The notes under the pieces were generated by a model. The model was not told the origin of the DNA and searched no databases. It saw nothing but the letters and a program-made list of their open reading frames with translations. This document shows, piece after piece, positions 42,048-52,601 of a DNA stretch of 64,000 bases. The stretch is from Melanopsichium pennsylvanicum (Eukaryota > Basidiomycota > Ustilaginomycetes > Ustilaginales). The position numbers and the translations under genes were made by a program. The DNA is taken from NCBI GenBank assembly GCA_900208305.1, contig OAPG01000012.1:248001-312000 (forward strand), written 5' to 3'. Within the stretch, counting starts at the first letter, position 1, and each line of letters opens with the position of its first letter.

Positions 42048-43094
42048 TTAATGCGAGTAGTTTCCGACGGGAGGATACCCCATTCCACTCTTACCCGGAC
42101 CAACTCCTCCGGGAGCCAGTCTGCTCGGGCTAGTACCTCTGAATGAATCGTGTGTCATCGCGCTGCCCGCTCCGAGCATCGTGCCGTCGCCCTCCGAGCT
42201 GCTCGTCGCGAACAATGGATCCTTGACCTCCCAAACTGCCTGCTTGCTTCCAACAGAAAACTCGAGATCCTCCTTGGTGATGCTGTCCCAATACTTGTAC
42301 ACCATCATCACCGCCAAAAGCATGCAAAGTGTGCCGAAGAAGGTTCCATCAATGTAGTGCTTGACCGCCCTGCAGACATCCTCGCCGAAACCGTACATGA
42401 GGATGAGACCGGCAGCGAAGAAGAAGATGCCAAAGGTGATGTCACCCAGGGGCCATCGGTCGTCGAGTGTTCGAAGAACGAGCAGTACTTGAGAGATGGT
42501 GTAGATGAGAACGCAGGCCAGGGGGAAGACGAGTTCGACGATCCACAGCCCGGTCTGCTTGGTCGGCGACATGCCCGCAATCCCTTTGAACGTAGCGATC
42601 GAAACAAAGATTCCGATTGCGAACAAGACCAGCGAGGAGAGTCGGAGGAACCAGAGTGACTTTGGCGTGCCATCCTCGGCAAACTGAAATCCAACGAACC
42701 CATTGATCAAAAGACACCAAAAGATGGCCGTCTTCAAGCCGACGTACACTGCCGTCAGATAGAGATATGCGGCAGAATATGTCGGCACGATTGCGGAATC
42801 CAAAAAGATGACGAGGATTTCGGAGAGGGCGTAAAGGTAGAAGAAGAGGACGATCTCTTTTCGGCCAACAGCAGTGTATTTGGATCGAATGTGGTAGACC
42901 ATGATGGCAGTCATTACGAGAGCGGCGATGTGGATGAAGCATGTGGCGGGTTGGAAAATGATTGTTTTGTTGATCTCGACGTTGCGAGAGTAGCAAATTG
43001 GTTCAAGGCCTAGACCTGAGCCGCCGAGAAGGGGGCATACGACCATAGCGACTTCATCGCAGATGGATGTATAGGAGCCGAAAGAGAAGCCCAT
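42048..43094 (-). CDS. CHS7: Chitin synthase export chaperone
   Basis: A 348-residue, seven-helix ER membrane protein required in yeast for ER exit of chitin synthase Chs3; a role in cell-wall chitin delivery is inferred. The start at 43094 ([14 protein letters not shown]) is chosen because the family begins there; an in-frame ATG at 43166 adds 24 residues. Family blocks are [68 protein letters not shown] and [38 protein letters not shown] follows the last helix. The C-terminal tail is short and Gly/Pro/Ser-rich. Intronless. Confidence 0.94.
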   Translation of the reverse strand: MGFSFGSYTSICDEVAMVVCPLLGGSGLGLEPICYSRNVEINKTIIFQPATCFIHIAALVMTAIMVYHIRSKYTAVGRKEIVLFFYLYALSEILVIFLDSAIVPTYSAAYLYLTAVYVGLKTAIFWCLLINGFVGFQFAEDGTPKSLWFLRLSSLVLFAIGIFVSIATFKGIAGMSPTKQTGLWIVELVFPLACVLIYTISQVLLVLRTLDDRWPLGDITFGIFFFAAGLILMYGFGEDVCRAVKHYIDGTFFGTLCMLLAVMMVYKYWDSITKEDLEFSVGSKQAVWEVKDPLFATSSSEGDGTMLGAGSAMTHDSFRGTSPSRLAPGGVGPGKSGMGYPPVGNYSH

Positions 43095-44463
43095 TTCGGG
43101 ATGATATGGAGTGCGGCCCTCGATGAGGTCGCTACGATGCCAGTGGAAGGCTAGGTTGAAAGGCAAAGGGGGATGTTACGCTGGCTGATCTGGTGACACG
43201 TTTCAGATTGTGCAGTCAATGCAGACAAAGCAGAGCTGGAGAATGTACGTGACTGATGAGCCGAGTTGGTGCGAGACAAGAATACGAATGCCGTTCCGAT
43301 GTTGTACACTGAGACGAATCGTGATGAAGTGAACAGACCCTGACGCGCGAAGTTAACAAGGATCGCAGCCAGGTGATGCGTGATGCGGAATGGATGCTGG
43401 CCTTGAAAAGGATAGGGCAGAAACAGGACCGCGATTTCAAGGTGAAGAGGTCAAGATGAAGGATGCGTGGAGGATTGGTGGGGCACAAAGAGGTGAGAGG
43501 GGAACGTTGACATGTGCAGCTGTTGGCTATCCCGATCGACGGTGTCTTGCTCAAAGATGGAAGGGATTTGCAGACCAACATCGGAAGGCAACAACACAGC
43601 CAGACGCAGCTCTCTTAGCGGTGCTTGGCTAGATTTTCAACGCCGAGGCGTGTCAGAAGCCAGCCAGCCAGCAAAGGCGTGAACGCGGGTTAGGCTGCAA
43701 CTCGCTGTAAGCACCAGCTGCCAGCCAGCCCTTAGCGAATTATTTTTCTTGTTATGCCTTGCAAAGCGAAAGAGACAGCGAGAAAGAGACCAGCCAAATC
43801 ACCCTGAAGGAAAACAAACATACGCGCACAGGGGGGTCAAATCATTCACACATTCCGATTTTCACACATCGTTTCATGCAGCCTCGTCGCTTTCTTTTTG
43901 AATTTAGCCAGGGTTAAGTTACGGCTTTCCGATTTGTTGTGTTCCAGGTTTTTGAAGTCAATTCTTGAACCTTTTCAAATTCCCCAGTGGACAGCAAATA
44001 CAACAATTCAATGTAAAATAAATTTTCTATACAGTAAATCGCCTTTTCAGCAGCGCTCTCTTCCCACAGTCTGAAAAAGGGGTCCGTTTTGGTCTCCTAT
44101 TTGAGTTGGAGCAGGGAGATGCTTCTTTCAACTGTACAGTAAATTTACTTTACGGTATTAATTATCGATACAGTGTCTGGCTGTCAGGGCATGCTGACTG
44201 CGGGACATGTCTTAGCACTTTACCTTCATCTTCATGATTGCTCATGTTAGCATGAAGCACGTTCAAATACACAGAATAAGGTATCAATGAAAGCTGCCAC
44301 CGAGCTCGTCAGCGCTCACAGATATCTTGTTCTCTTGCGCGACATACGCTCACAGATTGCCATCGACCAATTGCATGTGGTGATATCCCTTGCAAGCGGC
44401 CGAGATGAAGGATCGACGAAATTAGGTACAGAACACGACGTACGTCTGACATGGACAAGCGCT
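43095..44463. other. Intergenic region upstream of CHS7
   Basis: About 1.4 kb. Two dispersed AT-rich elements lie at 44006-44040 and 44131-44174; they are about 0.9-1.1 kb from the CHS7 start and 0.3-0.5 kb past the MDV1 stop. CCAGCCAGC repeats occur near 43661-43733. No gene was seen. Confidence 0.6.
44131..44174. repeat. Dispersed palindromic element, CHS7/MDV1 copy
   Basis: Starts ACTGTACAGTAAATTTACTT and ends ATTATCGATACAGTG. A second, shorter copy is at 44006-44040. Confidence 0.65.
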
Positions 44464-46896
44464 TCAAAGCGCCCAGATCTTGACAACGCTGTCCTTTCCA
44501 CCCGAAACAGCATACCGATCCATGTACCTCAACCTCTCCACGGGTGACGTATGTCCATTCAATGTCAAGCCACCGTGCTGCAGCGTAGTGCGATTGAAGA
44601 TCTTGACCCCATTCTCACCTGTCGCCGCAAGAATCTTGCGCGAGTCGAATTGCAACGCCGTGACGGGATGATCGTAGCGGATCGTATCCGAGATGCTTCC
44701 CATGCGTAGGTCCCAAATCCTGATCGACTTGTCCAAGCTTCCAGAAATGATGTGGTGCTCGTCGAACTGTAGGCACGTCACCGGGGCGGTGTGGCCGAGC
44801 AAAGTGCGGTGCGCTTGACCGGTTCGCATGTCCCACATGCGCACACCGCCGTCGCCTGATCCGCTCGCAAGAGCATAGCCCCAGAACTGCACTCCGCCAA
44901 CAAAGTCTTGGTACATCTCCCAGCTTCCGTCCGCACAAGGTGGTGTTGGGTAGGCGAATGCTCCTGAAAGGTTGTTGAGCACCGAGAACGAATCGCGCGA
45001 GCTGAGATCTGGTCTTGTGGGGCCGAGGATGGCGGACGAGGATGCCTTGCGAGACGGCGATTCGGGGAAGCCGAATTCGGATTGCGAGATGGCTTGGGAC
45101 GAGGTGGGGTTGGAAATCGCCCACAGGATGTCCATGGTCAGCACGCACTGGCCCGTGTTCAAGTCCCACTGACGCAGCGTCTTGTCTGAAGCACCCGTCA
45201 CGAGGCAATTATCGTCAAAGTACAGCGAGGTCACCGACTTGCTGTGTCCCTCGAGGCTCTTTACGCACGGATCAAACTCGTCTCGCAGCTCTTGGTCTTC
45301 TTCATCGCCGATCGTAGTGTCGCCGTCGCGGATCTTGATACTATCCATGCTTTCTTCGCCTGCTGCGAAATTCGAGTTGCGGTTCGGATCGGGCGACCTT
45401 CTCCTGGCTGGAAGTTCTCCAGAAGCGGTCATGGTGAGTCTCGCCTCGAAATTCTCCACTTTGGTCAAGTCCCAGATGCGGATGGTGTTGTCCGCGCCTC
45501 CAGTGATGCAAACTTCATCCTCAACCTGCAGACATTTCACCGGGCCTGTGTGTCCGCGCAATCGACCCACCTCATCGCCCGAAGCCAAGTCCCAAACGCG
45601 AACCGTCTCGTCGAGCGATGCGGATACCAAGGTGCCGTACGGCTCGGTAAAGTCGAGCGATGTAATGGGAGCCGAGTGATCTGCGAGCGTCATGAAGGCG
45701 ACGCCGGACGGCAACTCATCGTGCTCAGAAGGCATGAAGAGGGGTCCTTTGCGTCGACGACTGCTGCCTTGACTGGCTGTAGCCCCCGAGGCACCTGCAT
45801 TGGCAGCAGCAGCGGGTCCGCCTGGCATAGCGCGCAAGTGCTTCTGAACGGCCAGGAGCTCTCCCACACCCTCATGCTCGTCGTTGAGCTCGAGCTCCTC
45901 CTCTCGAAGCCCCAACAGCTTTTTGTTTAGACCAGCCTTGATCTTCTCGAGAACCTTGATCTTGGCATCGACAGTCGCCAACTCGGAATCGATCAGGGAG
46001 CGTCGGACACCGACATCGTCCTGCTCACGCTCGATTTCACACAATTGCCTCTCCAGCTCTTCCAGCTCAATCGTCGATGTCCGCCCACCATCCTTGCCTC
46101 TCGAGAGGACGCGGCTCGCCTGGTTCCTGCGCGCATGACGCTGCTCGCGTGCTTGGAAAGCCGAGACCGATTCGGTTTCAAGACCTTCCACCATGAGACC
46201 GCGCGCTTTCTCGCCCATGGCCTTGAGACCAAGCTTGGTGGGTCCTTCCGGTCCATCTTCGAATCCGCTTGCTATAGCGCGGACCCGTCTGCGCCGCTGG
46301 CGACCTTCAGTGGCGCTGGGTATCGAGGCTTGAAAGCCTCGGAGCAGAGAGACAGAAGGTTCGGACTTGGACTTGGCGCCCTCGATGGCAGCTCTCGGAC
46401 CGGTCTGGTTGGCATCGAGATCCAGATCCTGAGCGGCGGTGGCTAAGATGCGATCTGACTCCTCCAGTACGAAAAGTTCGTGTGAAGTGATGCCGGTCAT
46501 AGGCCCGCGCCCGATGCCGGACTGGATGAGGGAACCACCGATGCGGACGAGCGATCGAGCTGGGCTAGTGATGGAGAAGCCTGGAGTCAATAGTAGACGC
46601 GCGCGTCGCTGTCCATCTGGTGTCAGACCCAGGGCAGTGTTGGAGTTTGTGACAGCAGCCATCATTCTTGTTGTCATGAGTTGCGGTGCGACGTCCGCGA
46701 GCAGACGTCCTGGCTCGCTCTGGCCATTGACTCCATTGTGACCAAGGTACGGAGAGCCTGGCGCGAACGGTTGAAGGTATGCTTTGGTTGAATTGATTGC
46801 GCCCGAAAGTGTGTCGCGGATCGAGGCCGAGGAAGGCAGGCCAGAGCTTGCTTCGCCAGCTCGCCTTTCGGCACCGAGCAAGGGGCTGTAGCTCAT
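44464..46896 (-). CDS. MDV1: Mitochondrial division WD40 adaptor
   Basis: An 810-residue adaptor that links the outer-membrane receptor Fis1 to the dynamin Dnm1 in mitochondrial and peroxisomal fission. The start at 46896 (MSYSPLLG) is preferred over the in-frame ATG at 47022. The N-terminal helical region binds Fis1 in yeast. A coiled coil (about 265-358, from STIELEELERQLCEIEREQD) mediates dimers. The C-terminal beta-propeller (about 398-810) has about seven WD repeats, such as LVSASLDETVRVWDLASGDE, CITGGADNTIRIWDL, IISGSLDKSIRIWDL and YAVSGGKDSVVKIWAL at the very end. Acidic/Ser inserts separate the second and third blades. Intronless. Confidence 0.92.
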   Translation of the reverse strand: MSYSPLLGAERRAGEASSGLPSSASIRDTLSGAINSTKAYLQPFAPGSPYLGHNGVNGQSEPGRLLADVAPQLMTTRMMAAVTNSNTALGLTPDGQRRARLLLTPGFSITSPARSLVRIGGSLIQSGIGRGPMTGITSHELFVLEESDRILATAAQDLDLDANQTGPRAAIEGAKSKSEPSVSLLRGFQASIPSATEGRQRRRRVRAIASGFEDGPEGPTKLGLKAMGEKARGLMVEGLETESVSAFQAREQRHARRNQASRVLSRGKDGGRTSTIELEELERQLCEIEREQDDVGVRRSLIDSELATVDAKIKVLEKIKAGLNKKLLGLREEELELNDEHEGVGELLAVQKHLRAMPGGPAAAANAGASGATASQGSSRRRKGPLFMPSEHDELPSGVAFMTLADHSAPITSLDFTEPYGTLVSASLDETVRVWDLASGDEVGRLRGHTGPVKCLQVEDEVCITGGADNTIRIWDLTKVENFEARLTMTASGELPARRRSPDPNRNSNFAAGEESMDSIKIRDGDTTIGDEEDQELRDEFDPCVKSLEGHSKSVTSLYFDDNCLVTGASDKTLRQWDLNTGQCVLTMDILWAISNPTSSQAISQSEFGFPESPSRKASSSAILGPTRPDLSSRDSFSVLNNLSGAFAYPTPPCADGSWEMYQDFVGGVQFWGYALASGSGDGGVRMWDMRTGQAHRTLLGHTAPVTCLQFDEHHIISGSLDKSIRIWDLRMGSISDTIRYDHPVTALQFDSRKILAATGENGVKIFNRTTLQHGGLTLNGHTSPVERLRYMDRYAVSGGKDSVVKIWAL

Positions 46897-47748
46897 CCTC
46901 GCCCAGAGACAGCTTCGAGCTGAAGGACGTGTGTCAAGACCTGGGGATTGAGGGCAGCCTTGCGAAGTTTGGTTCAGGTCTCTTGTCGCACAAATTAACG
47001 CTCGAATCAGATGCCCCTTCAAAACCGAAACCGAAACTGAGCAGAGATGATGCGAGGAATCTACGCTAAGTGGGTTGCTTGCTCTGCAATCCGAGAGGCT
47101 CTAACCGGCTAAAAGCAGGAACAAGATTGGTCGGATCAAGGTATTGTCGGTGGTATCGATGCAGTTTTGTGGTGTGAACGGCGACTCGAAAGCTTTGGAA
47201 GAATGTTTGTCCCGTGTGACGATCAGAAGGCCCGTTACATCCGTACCTAGACAATCTGGGACAAAGGGACGCGAGGCCGCTCTGTTAGAACTTTGTGCTG
47301 CGCTCTCGGATATGAGATGAGCTCGGTCGACCTATGAAGGTCATGCACGGATTGATACAAAGGGAGAGGTGGTGGTGGAGGCAAGCAGAGCTAGATCAGG
47401 CTTTCTTGTTGCCAAGATATTGTACGCCAAGATACTGTACAGTAGGTACGGTGAAGAACTGTGCTCTTCAGTTACCGGCAAACTCGAAGAAAACGGCCGC
47501 CGCTAAAAGGCCAGGCTGAGGCCACGAGCAACCGAAATTCACAAATTTAGCCTGTCTCTTTTGTGTGCGCTTGGTCAGACATGGATTGGCCTCGCACAGA
47601 TACGCGCTGCTGCCCCTTCGCTGTTATCACACAAACATTGTCCAGAATTCCAATACACGACCCTGCCTCCGAAAGATCACACCAAGCGCCCCGCAGCGCG
47701 TGATGTCACCTTTTCAACCCTGAATTGGGTGGCTTCTCTCAACCGAAT

Positions 47749-47803
47749 GTAATTTACTGTACCGTAAATTACCGTGAGGTATGTATTACAGTGCAGTAAT
47801 TTA
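47749..47803. repeat. Dispersed palindromic element, MDV1/KEN-gene copy
   Basis: A compound element starting GTAATTTACTGTACCGTAAA, followed by TTACCGTGAGG and TATTACAGTGCAGTAATTTA. It contains two overlapping dyads. Confidence 0.65.
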
Positions 47804-48183
47804 GCTGACCCTGCTCAAAATGAAGTTAAGATGCGATATGAGATTACTCGATTCATAAGCTCGTACGAGCTCATTGAAGTACAGTAAGCTTTGTGAGCCG
47901 ATCGATGGAAAACTCTGTTGCTCGCACAAGCGCTTTCTGTGCATGAAAGTACGGTGAGGCTGTTGCCTCGTACGTACTAGCTTTGACTCGCATAAATGTC
48001 ATGAAAAGTGCTGCTGGCCTGTCGTCCGATCGAAAATGACCTTCGTCGAACGCACTTCGATACCCTGATCTTGTTTGCAGTGGGCTGATTGTACTGAAAG
48101 ACGGAGACCACAACAAAGCAGCTTCTTTGCGACTCAGCCATGTGATGGTGGCCCCTTCGGTGGGAAGGCTTTTCGCACGGTTG

Positions 48184-48237
48184 ACGCGTGAGAAGGAATC
48201 GACACGCCCCTTATGGCGTTGTCAATTTACGCGAAAA
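48184..48237. promoter_or_regulatory. MCB- and SCB-like sites upstream of KEN-box gene
   Basis: ACGCGT at 48184-48189 matches the MluI cell-cycle box. CGCGAAAA at 48230-48237 matches the SCB-like CRCGAAA word used by MBF/SBF factors in yeasts. They lie about 570-620 bases before the proposed ATG. Function is inferred from the motifs only. Confidence 0.4.
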
Positions 48238-48802
48238 TCTCGAGCCCTCGCTGTTCTGCAATTGCAGGGCTCCTGTACAGTACAGTCTCAAACCTCGGTT
48301 TCATTGCAAACGGATGGGCCCGAAGGTGTGAGGACAGAGCAGAGAGCAGAGAGGGCTCAGATTCAATGGACAATCTGAACGCAAGCCAGCCTAACGGGGA
48401 AGAGAGAGACGAGAGCACACAGTAAGCTCTCTTGTGACAGAGCTTCCAAACCTAGGGTCGCTCTCTCACGAAGGGTTCAAGACACGCCGACCTCTCCGTC
48501 AGCTCTTTCTCTGTAGCAAGGTGTCAAGTCGTCCTCTACCCTTCGACATCCTTTCTGATATCCCTGGTTCTCTCCACCAAGGCTGCCTTCTCTACCACTG
48601 TTCTCATCCAAGACCCCGCAGCGTCCAGATCGACTAGCCTGTTCACGTCTCTGAAGCGCACAATAGCGACATCATCACCAGCTGCAATAGAGACCTGATC
48701 CTGACGGCGCCTGCCCACACGATCCTCGAGCGATTAGCAATTTGCGACCAAATCAATATTCAAACGCTCTCTGGCACACTGAATGACAGCAACTGTTCGA
48801 CG

Positions 48803-49746
48803 ATGCCCCTAACCAGAGCACTCTCAGCACGTCTGCGGTCCGGCACACACCGACAGCCTGCGCCTGCAGCCGCAAACAATCGATGCGAGGACATCGTAAT
48901 GCTAAAGAGCCAGGCCAAGGCCGCCGCCAACCTCGATGTGGGGGTATGCCGTACTCTTGTCGCTGGTGCTCTTGCTCAGCTCAATGTCCACAGCTCCAGC
49001 AAAGGCTCCTCTTCCCAGTCGAACAGCTCAGCATCCACCACCTCGACACTTTCACAGCCGCGATACGTGCGAGGTAGCGGCCGCTTCTCATCCCGATCTT
49101 CCAACTCTTCTCGTCGTTCGATTCTCGGCAGTTCCGAGTTTGGTGACTCGTCCGACGACGAGAACGACAGCCAAAACAGCTTGCGCAGACTCGGCGGATG
49201 CTCTTCACGTCCCTCTGCCGCTAACCAACCCGATGACAGCAACAAAGAGAACGTCGCGCCTTTCCGCTGTGCATCTCAGGACGTGCTCGAGATCGAAGCA
49301 CGAGATGCTCAAGAGGAGAATGCTATCCGTCGCACCACCCGATCTCGCCGCAGCAGTCTGATGGAACGACAGACTTTCGCTGCGTCTTCAGCACACCTAT
49401 GCCGTCTCAGCCGCAGTTCCACTACGTCTGACCTTCAGACAGTATCAGGTAAGTGTTTCTTTCTCGTCTATCGCTCCACGCTGCGTGAGATGAGCTTCCA
49501 AAGGTTGGAGAACTCATGGCGTTGTCAGCATGCTCCCACCGAGCGGACTCGACAAGGCAATCACGACACCTCTGGGTCTTGATCAAACCTTGCTCGCTCT
49601 TCTGAGGTTCATTTCGTGCAACACAACTTTGAAATGCAGTAGCGGTCCCGATCGTAGCACTGCAGGCTGCTGTGGTGAAAACAAGGAAAAAGTGGAAACT
49701 CCACTCCCTTTCCACAGTCACTCAGAGGTTGAGGTCGATAGTGTGA
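48803..49746 (+). CDS. Ser-rich protein with KEN box, unknown family
   Basis: I do not recognise this protein. Exon 1 (48803-49448) encodes about 215 residues rich in Ser and Arg. It carries an acidic patch (GDSSDDENDSQN) and a KEN degron in DDSNKENVAPF, which usually marks APC/C-Cdh1 substrates. It ends at a strong donor, GTAAGT at 49449. Two acceptors are possible. The one at 49639 gives a basic C-terminus (AAVVKTRKKWKLHSLS) and a 250-residue protein ending at 49746. The one at 49528 ends near 49606. Reading through without splicing stops at 49582. Same strand as CDC6, with about 450 bases between. The KEN box, the MCB-like sites and the neighbour together suggest a cell-cycle role, but no homologue was identified. 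Confidence 0.5.
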
Positions 49747-50198
49747 CTTTGCGGATGCTCGTGCAACAGTCACACACCTCGGTTACTCTACCAAGTGTGG
49801 GTCCACGACGCGCCAATTTACGCGTCCGCACAAAATTCAAAAATGCAGAGTAGGATCTGCAGGTCCGCGTCTCGTAGCCAATTTACACGTCCCAAGCCGT
49901 GGCAAGCACCGCGACGCTTCAGAGCAATTTATGATCACGAGGCACAGCAAATGGCTGATTGATATTCTCCTCATACTTTCTTTCCTTCTCGTCCTCTTCC
50001 AACACTTCTCGTCCTTCGTTGTCGCCTGCAACCTTCATATCGTCCTTCGTTGTCTCGCCATCTTGCCTCGCTCTATCTATACCCTACACCCTTTGTTCGG
50101 TCCTTTCGCGTTGCTGTTCTCCATCACTTGATTCGTCTACACTTGTTGCTGCGTTCCTTCTCGATACCTTACCTCTTTCCACTACATCAGCTCTCAGC
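49747..50198. promoter_or_regulatory. CDC6 promoter and leader with cell-cycle-like repeats
   Basis: Two near-identical 16-base words, GCCAATTTAC[G/A]CGTCC, lie at 49812-49827 and 49877-49892. The first contains ACGCGT (49820-49825), preceded by ACGCGCC at 49808. A pyrimidine-rich stretch (about 49950-50190) leads to the CDC6 ATG. MCB-type control would match cdc18/CDC6 regulation in yeasts; here it is inferred from sequence alone. Confidence 0.45.
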
Positions 50199-52601
50199 AT
50201 GCCAAGAACACCATCGAGGCGTTTGTCACGAACCACATCTGATCAGCACATCCTCAGATCTTCTCCTAGCACTCGCAGCACAGCAGAGACTACCCCGACT
50301 CATCGCCCGTCCGCACTCTCTGCTTCAGGTAGGAAGCGTTCACGCAACGACATCGAAGTTGACGCTGAGCATCCTACCTTTCCAGCTAGCCCCCTCTATC
50401 GCTTGCGACTGCAGACTCCCACCGCCCGCCGAAGCACCTCTCAATGCGTCGACAGCCCCAGCTCATCACGATACACTCCTGCCATCGTTCCTGATGAAGA
50501 GTGCGCATCCTACTTCCCCGACTCTTCCCAGGAATCCGCTCAAAGCTCGCTCTTCGACACGTACAGCATCGCCGAGAGCTCTTCAGCTCTTACATCCTCT
50601 TGTTCCTCCGACCGCGACGTGTCCCCTCCAGCCAAAACAGACATCCTCAGGTCGGCCGGCTCAGAGAAATACTCTAGCGTGTACGCCCATGCCCGGGCTC
50701 TGCTCCGATACGCCGCCGGTGTGGACCCAGCCGAAACCGAGGCTGGCCTCACCATCACCAATGATGCCGTATCCAAGCTCGGTGGCCACCACGTCAAAGT
50801 CGTCGGTCGTAATTCCGAGCGAGTGGCTATTCAGCTTTTCTTGCAGCAGACTTTCGGACTATTTGCCGACGCACCCGATCGTGCCACAAGCCTCAACGTC
50901 GAGCTCGACGGCGATTCCGAAGCAGCGTGTCTCTACGTGTGCGGTCTACCTGGTACAGGAAAAACGGCGCTTGTGCGTTCGGTCCTCAACAGCCTGTCCG
51001 CGAACGCGCCTTCATCGTCGGCCTCTCCGACCGTACCTCGCATCGCGTTTGTCAACTGCATGACTCTGTCTCATCCTCGTCTCATCTTTGGCAAAGTGCT
51101 GCAAGCACTCGGCTCGAATGCTGCTGAAGGCCAATCCGACACGGTCGCAGAGCAAGCTCTCTCCACTCTGATCCGAGATGGTAGACAACGAATCCTCATT
51201 GTGCTTGACGAGATGGACCACCTGCTTCAGAGTCGCGCTCACCAGAACATCCTGTACAAGATCTTCTCTTGGACGGCGAACAGCAGCGGCCCCTCCAGCA
51301 GTGGCATTCGTGATGGCCCAGCATGTAGCCTCATCGGCATTGCCAACTCTCTCGACCTCACCGAACGATTTGTGCCTCTGCTCGCTAGCAAGGGTGCCTC
51401 GCCTGCCCTGCTTCACTTTCGACCATTTGAGGCGTCCGAGATCGTGTCGGTCATCCGCGATAGACTTTCCGGGCTGCAGGAGAGATACAACGATGATGAT
51501 GAGGAGACGGACGTGCAGGAGCGACCGACTCCACCTGCGACCGTGGAGACGCTCGCGTTGTTCACACTGACCGCAGTGGAATTGCTGGCGAAGAAGATTG
51601 CCGGTGCCACAGGTGATCTAAGAAAGGCGCTCGATGCAGCACGTTTGGCAATAGAGCTAGTCGAGGGCGAGCAGAGGAAGAAGGCTCTTGCGGCGCTCGA
51701 GGCGGAACGAATCAAGGCTGAAGCTGTTGCTGCTTCTCCGAATCCTGCTGTGGAGGACGAAGACAACGTCGAAATGGCTGAGCATGTAACTGCGACTCCG
51801 GTGTCGGCAGACTCGAAACAACCAACCAAGGCAGCTGCATTGCGAGCAACACTTCTTCGCCACCTGACCCCCTCAACAGCACCGAAAGTGACGCCTACCC
51901 AAATCCTCAAGGTTCTCACATCCGTTCTTGGTTCGCCGAACCTGTCCAAAGTGCGCAACCTCGGTGTGCATCCCAAGTTGGTGCTGCTTTCCATGCTCAT
52001 TGCACAAGCTCGAGCTGAGCAAGGGCTTGCCATCCTGGGAAGTGCCTCTTCGATCAACTCTGCTCCCAACAGTTCGAATTCAGGCGCAAGCACACGAATT
52101 GCCGACGTGGAAAGTACCTACCATGCCATCCTCAAGGCGGAAAATGGCCTGTTTTCGCCACTCGAAGGATCGGAATTGTTGGGCGTGTTTGATATGCTCG
52201 AGGTGAATGGAGTGATCCGTATTTCTTCAGAGGTTGAGAATCTGCACCCGTTGGGGCATTCGAGCGGAGCTGTTTTGGTGACGAATTCGAGTGTGAGTCC
52301 GAGCGGGAAGAGGGCGGCCAAGAAGCAGCTTCTCGCCAGCAGCAAGCAGGTATCTCTTGCGATGAGTGCAGATGATGTTCAGCGTGGAATCACGACATCG
52401 GCACCTGGACACGCAGTGGAGAGTAGCGCAGCAGGCGCTGGTAATGTGGCAGTGGCAGACACCATTGGTAGGATTTATGCGAGGGAGAAGGATAGGGCGG
52501 TCAAGGCCAAGGCGTATCACAGTATCGCTCAGGAGAATGCGAGGATTCGACAGGAGGAACTGGGAGGTGGGCGTATGGGCGTTCCCGCCGGTTCTTTCTG
52601 A
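50199..52601 (+). CDS. CDC6: Replication licensing ATPase Cdc6/Cdc18
   Basis: An 800-residue AAA+ protein that joins ORC at origins and helps load MCM2-7. The start at 50199 (MPRTPSRRLSRTTSDQ) is chosen over the upstream in-frame ATG at 49959, which lies in a pyrimidine-rich leader; it puts a CDK-type TPSR site at residue 4. The N-terminal roughly 220 residues are disordered and Ser/Thr-Pro-rich. The ATPase core has VVGRNSERVAIQLFL, Walker A GLPGTGKTALV, VNCMTLSHPRLIFGKVLQAL, Walker B ILIVLDEMDHLL, sensor 1 LIGIANSLDLTERFVP and sensor 2 region TGDLRKALDAARLAIELV. A C-terminal winged-helix region (from about residue 560) follows. Longer than yeast Cdc6 because of Ser/Ala-rich spacers. Orc1 is excluded by the lack of a BAH domain. 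Confidence 0.93.
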   Translation: MPRTPSRRLSRTTSDQHILRSSPSTRSTAETTPTHRPSALSASGRKRSRNDIEVDAEHPTFPASPLYRLRLQTPTARRSTSQCVDSPSSSRYTPAIVPDEECASYFPDSSQESAQSSLFDTYSIAESSSALTSSCSSDRDVSPPAKTDILRSAGSEKYSSVYAHARALLRYAAGVDPAETEAGLTITNDAVSKLGGHHVKVVGRNSERVAIQLFLQQTFGLFADAPDRATSLNVELDGDSEAACLYVCGLPGTGKTALVRSVLNSLSANAPSSSASPTVPRIAFVNCMTLSHPRLIFGKVLQALGSNAAEGQSDTVAEQALSTLIRDGRQRILIVLDEMDHLLQSRAHQNILYKIFSWTANSSGPSSSGIRDGPACSLIGIANSLDLTERFVPLLASKGASPALLHFRPFEASEIVSVIRDRLSGLQERYNDDDEETDVQERPTPPATVETLALFTLTAVELLAKKIAGATGDLRKALDAARLAIELVEGEQRKKALAALEAERIKAEAVAASPNPAVEDEDNVEMAEHVTATPVSADSKQPTKAAALRATLLRHLTPSTAPKVTPTQILKVLTSVLGSPNLSKVRNLGVHPKLVLLSMLIAQARAEQGLAILGSASSINSAPNSSNSGASTRIADVESTYHAILKAENGLFSPLEGSELLGVFDMLEVNGVIRISSEVENLHPLGHSSGAVLVTNSSVSPSGKRAAKKQLLASSKQVSLAMSADDVQRGITTSAPGHAVESSAAGAGNVAVADTIGRIYAREKDRAVKAKAYHSIAQENARIRQEELGGGRMGVPAGSF

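Larger units (their letters stand above)
46897..48802. other. Divergent promoter region MDV1/KEN-box gene
   Basis: About 1.9 kb without a recognised gene. It is the densest site of the dispersed element: perfect palindrome 47433-47444, compound element 47749-47803, and partial copies 47879-47888 and 48273-48286. Cell-cycle-like sites ACGCGT (48184-48189) and CAATTTACGCGAAAA (48223-48237) lie nearer the KEN-box gene. Confidence 0.6.

Noticed and set aside
49959..50198. Upstream in-frame ATG of CDC6
   Set aside because: Encodes a Ser/Leu/Phe-rich stretch from a pyrimidine-rich leader, unlike Cdc6 N-termini.
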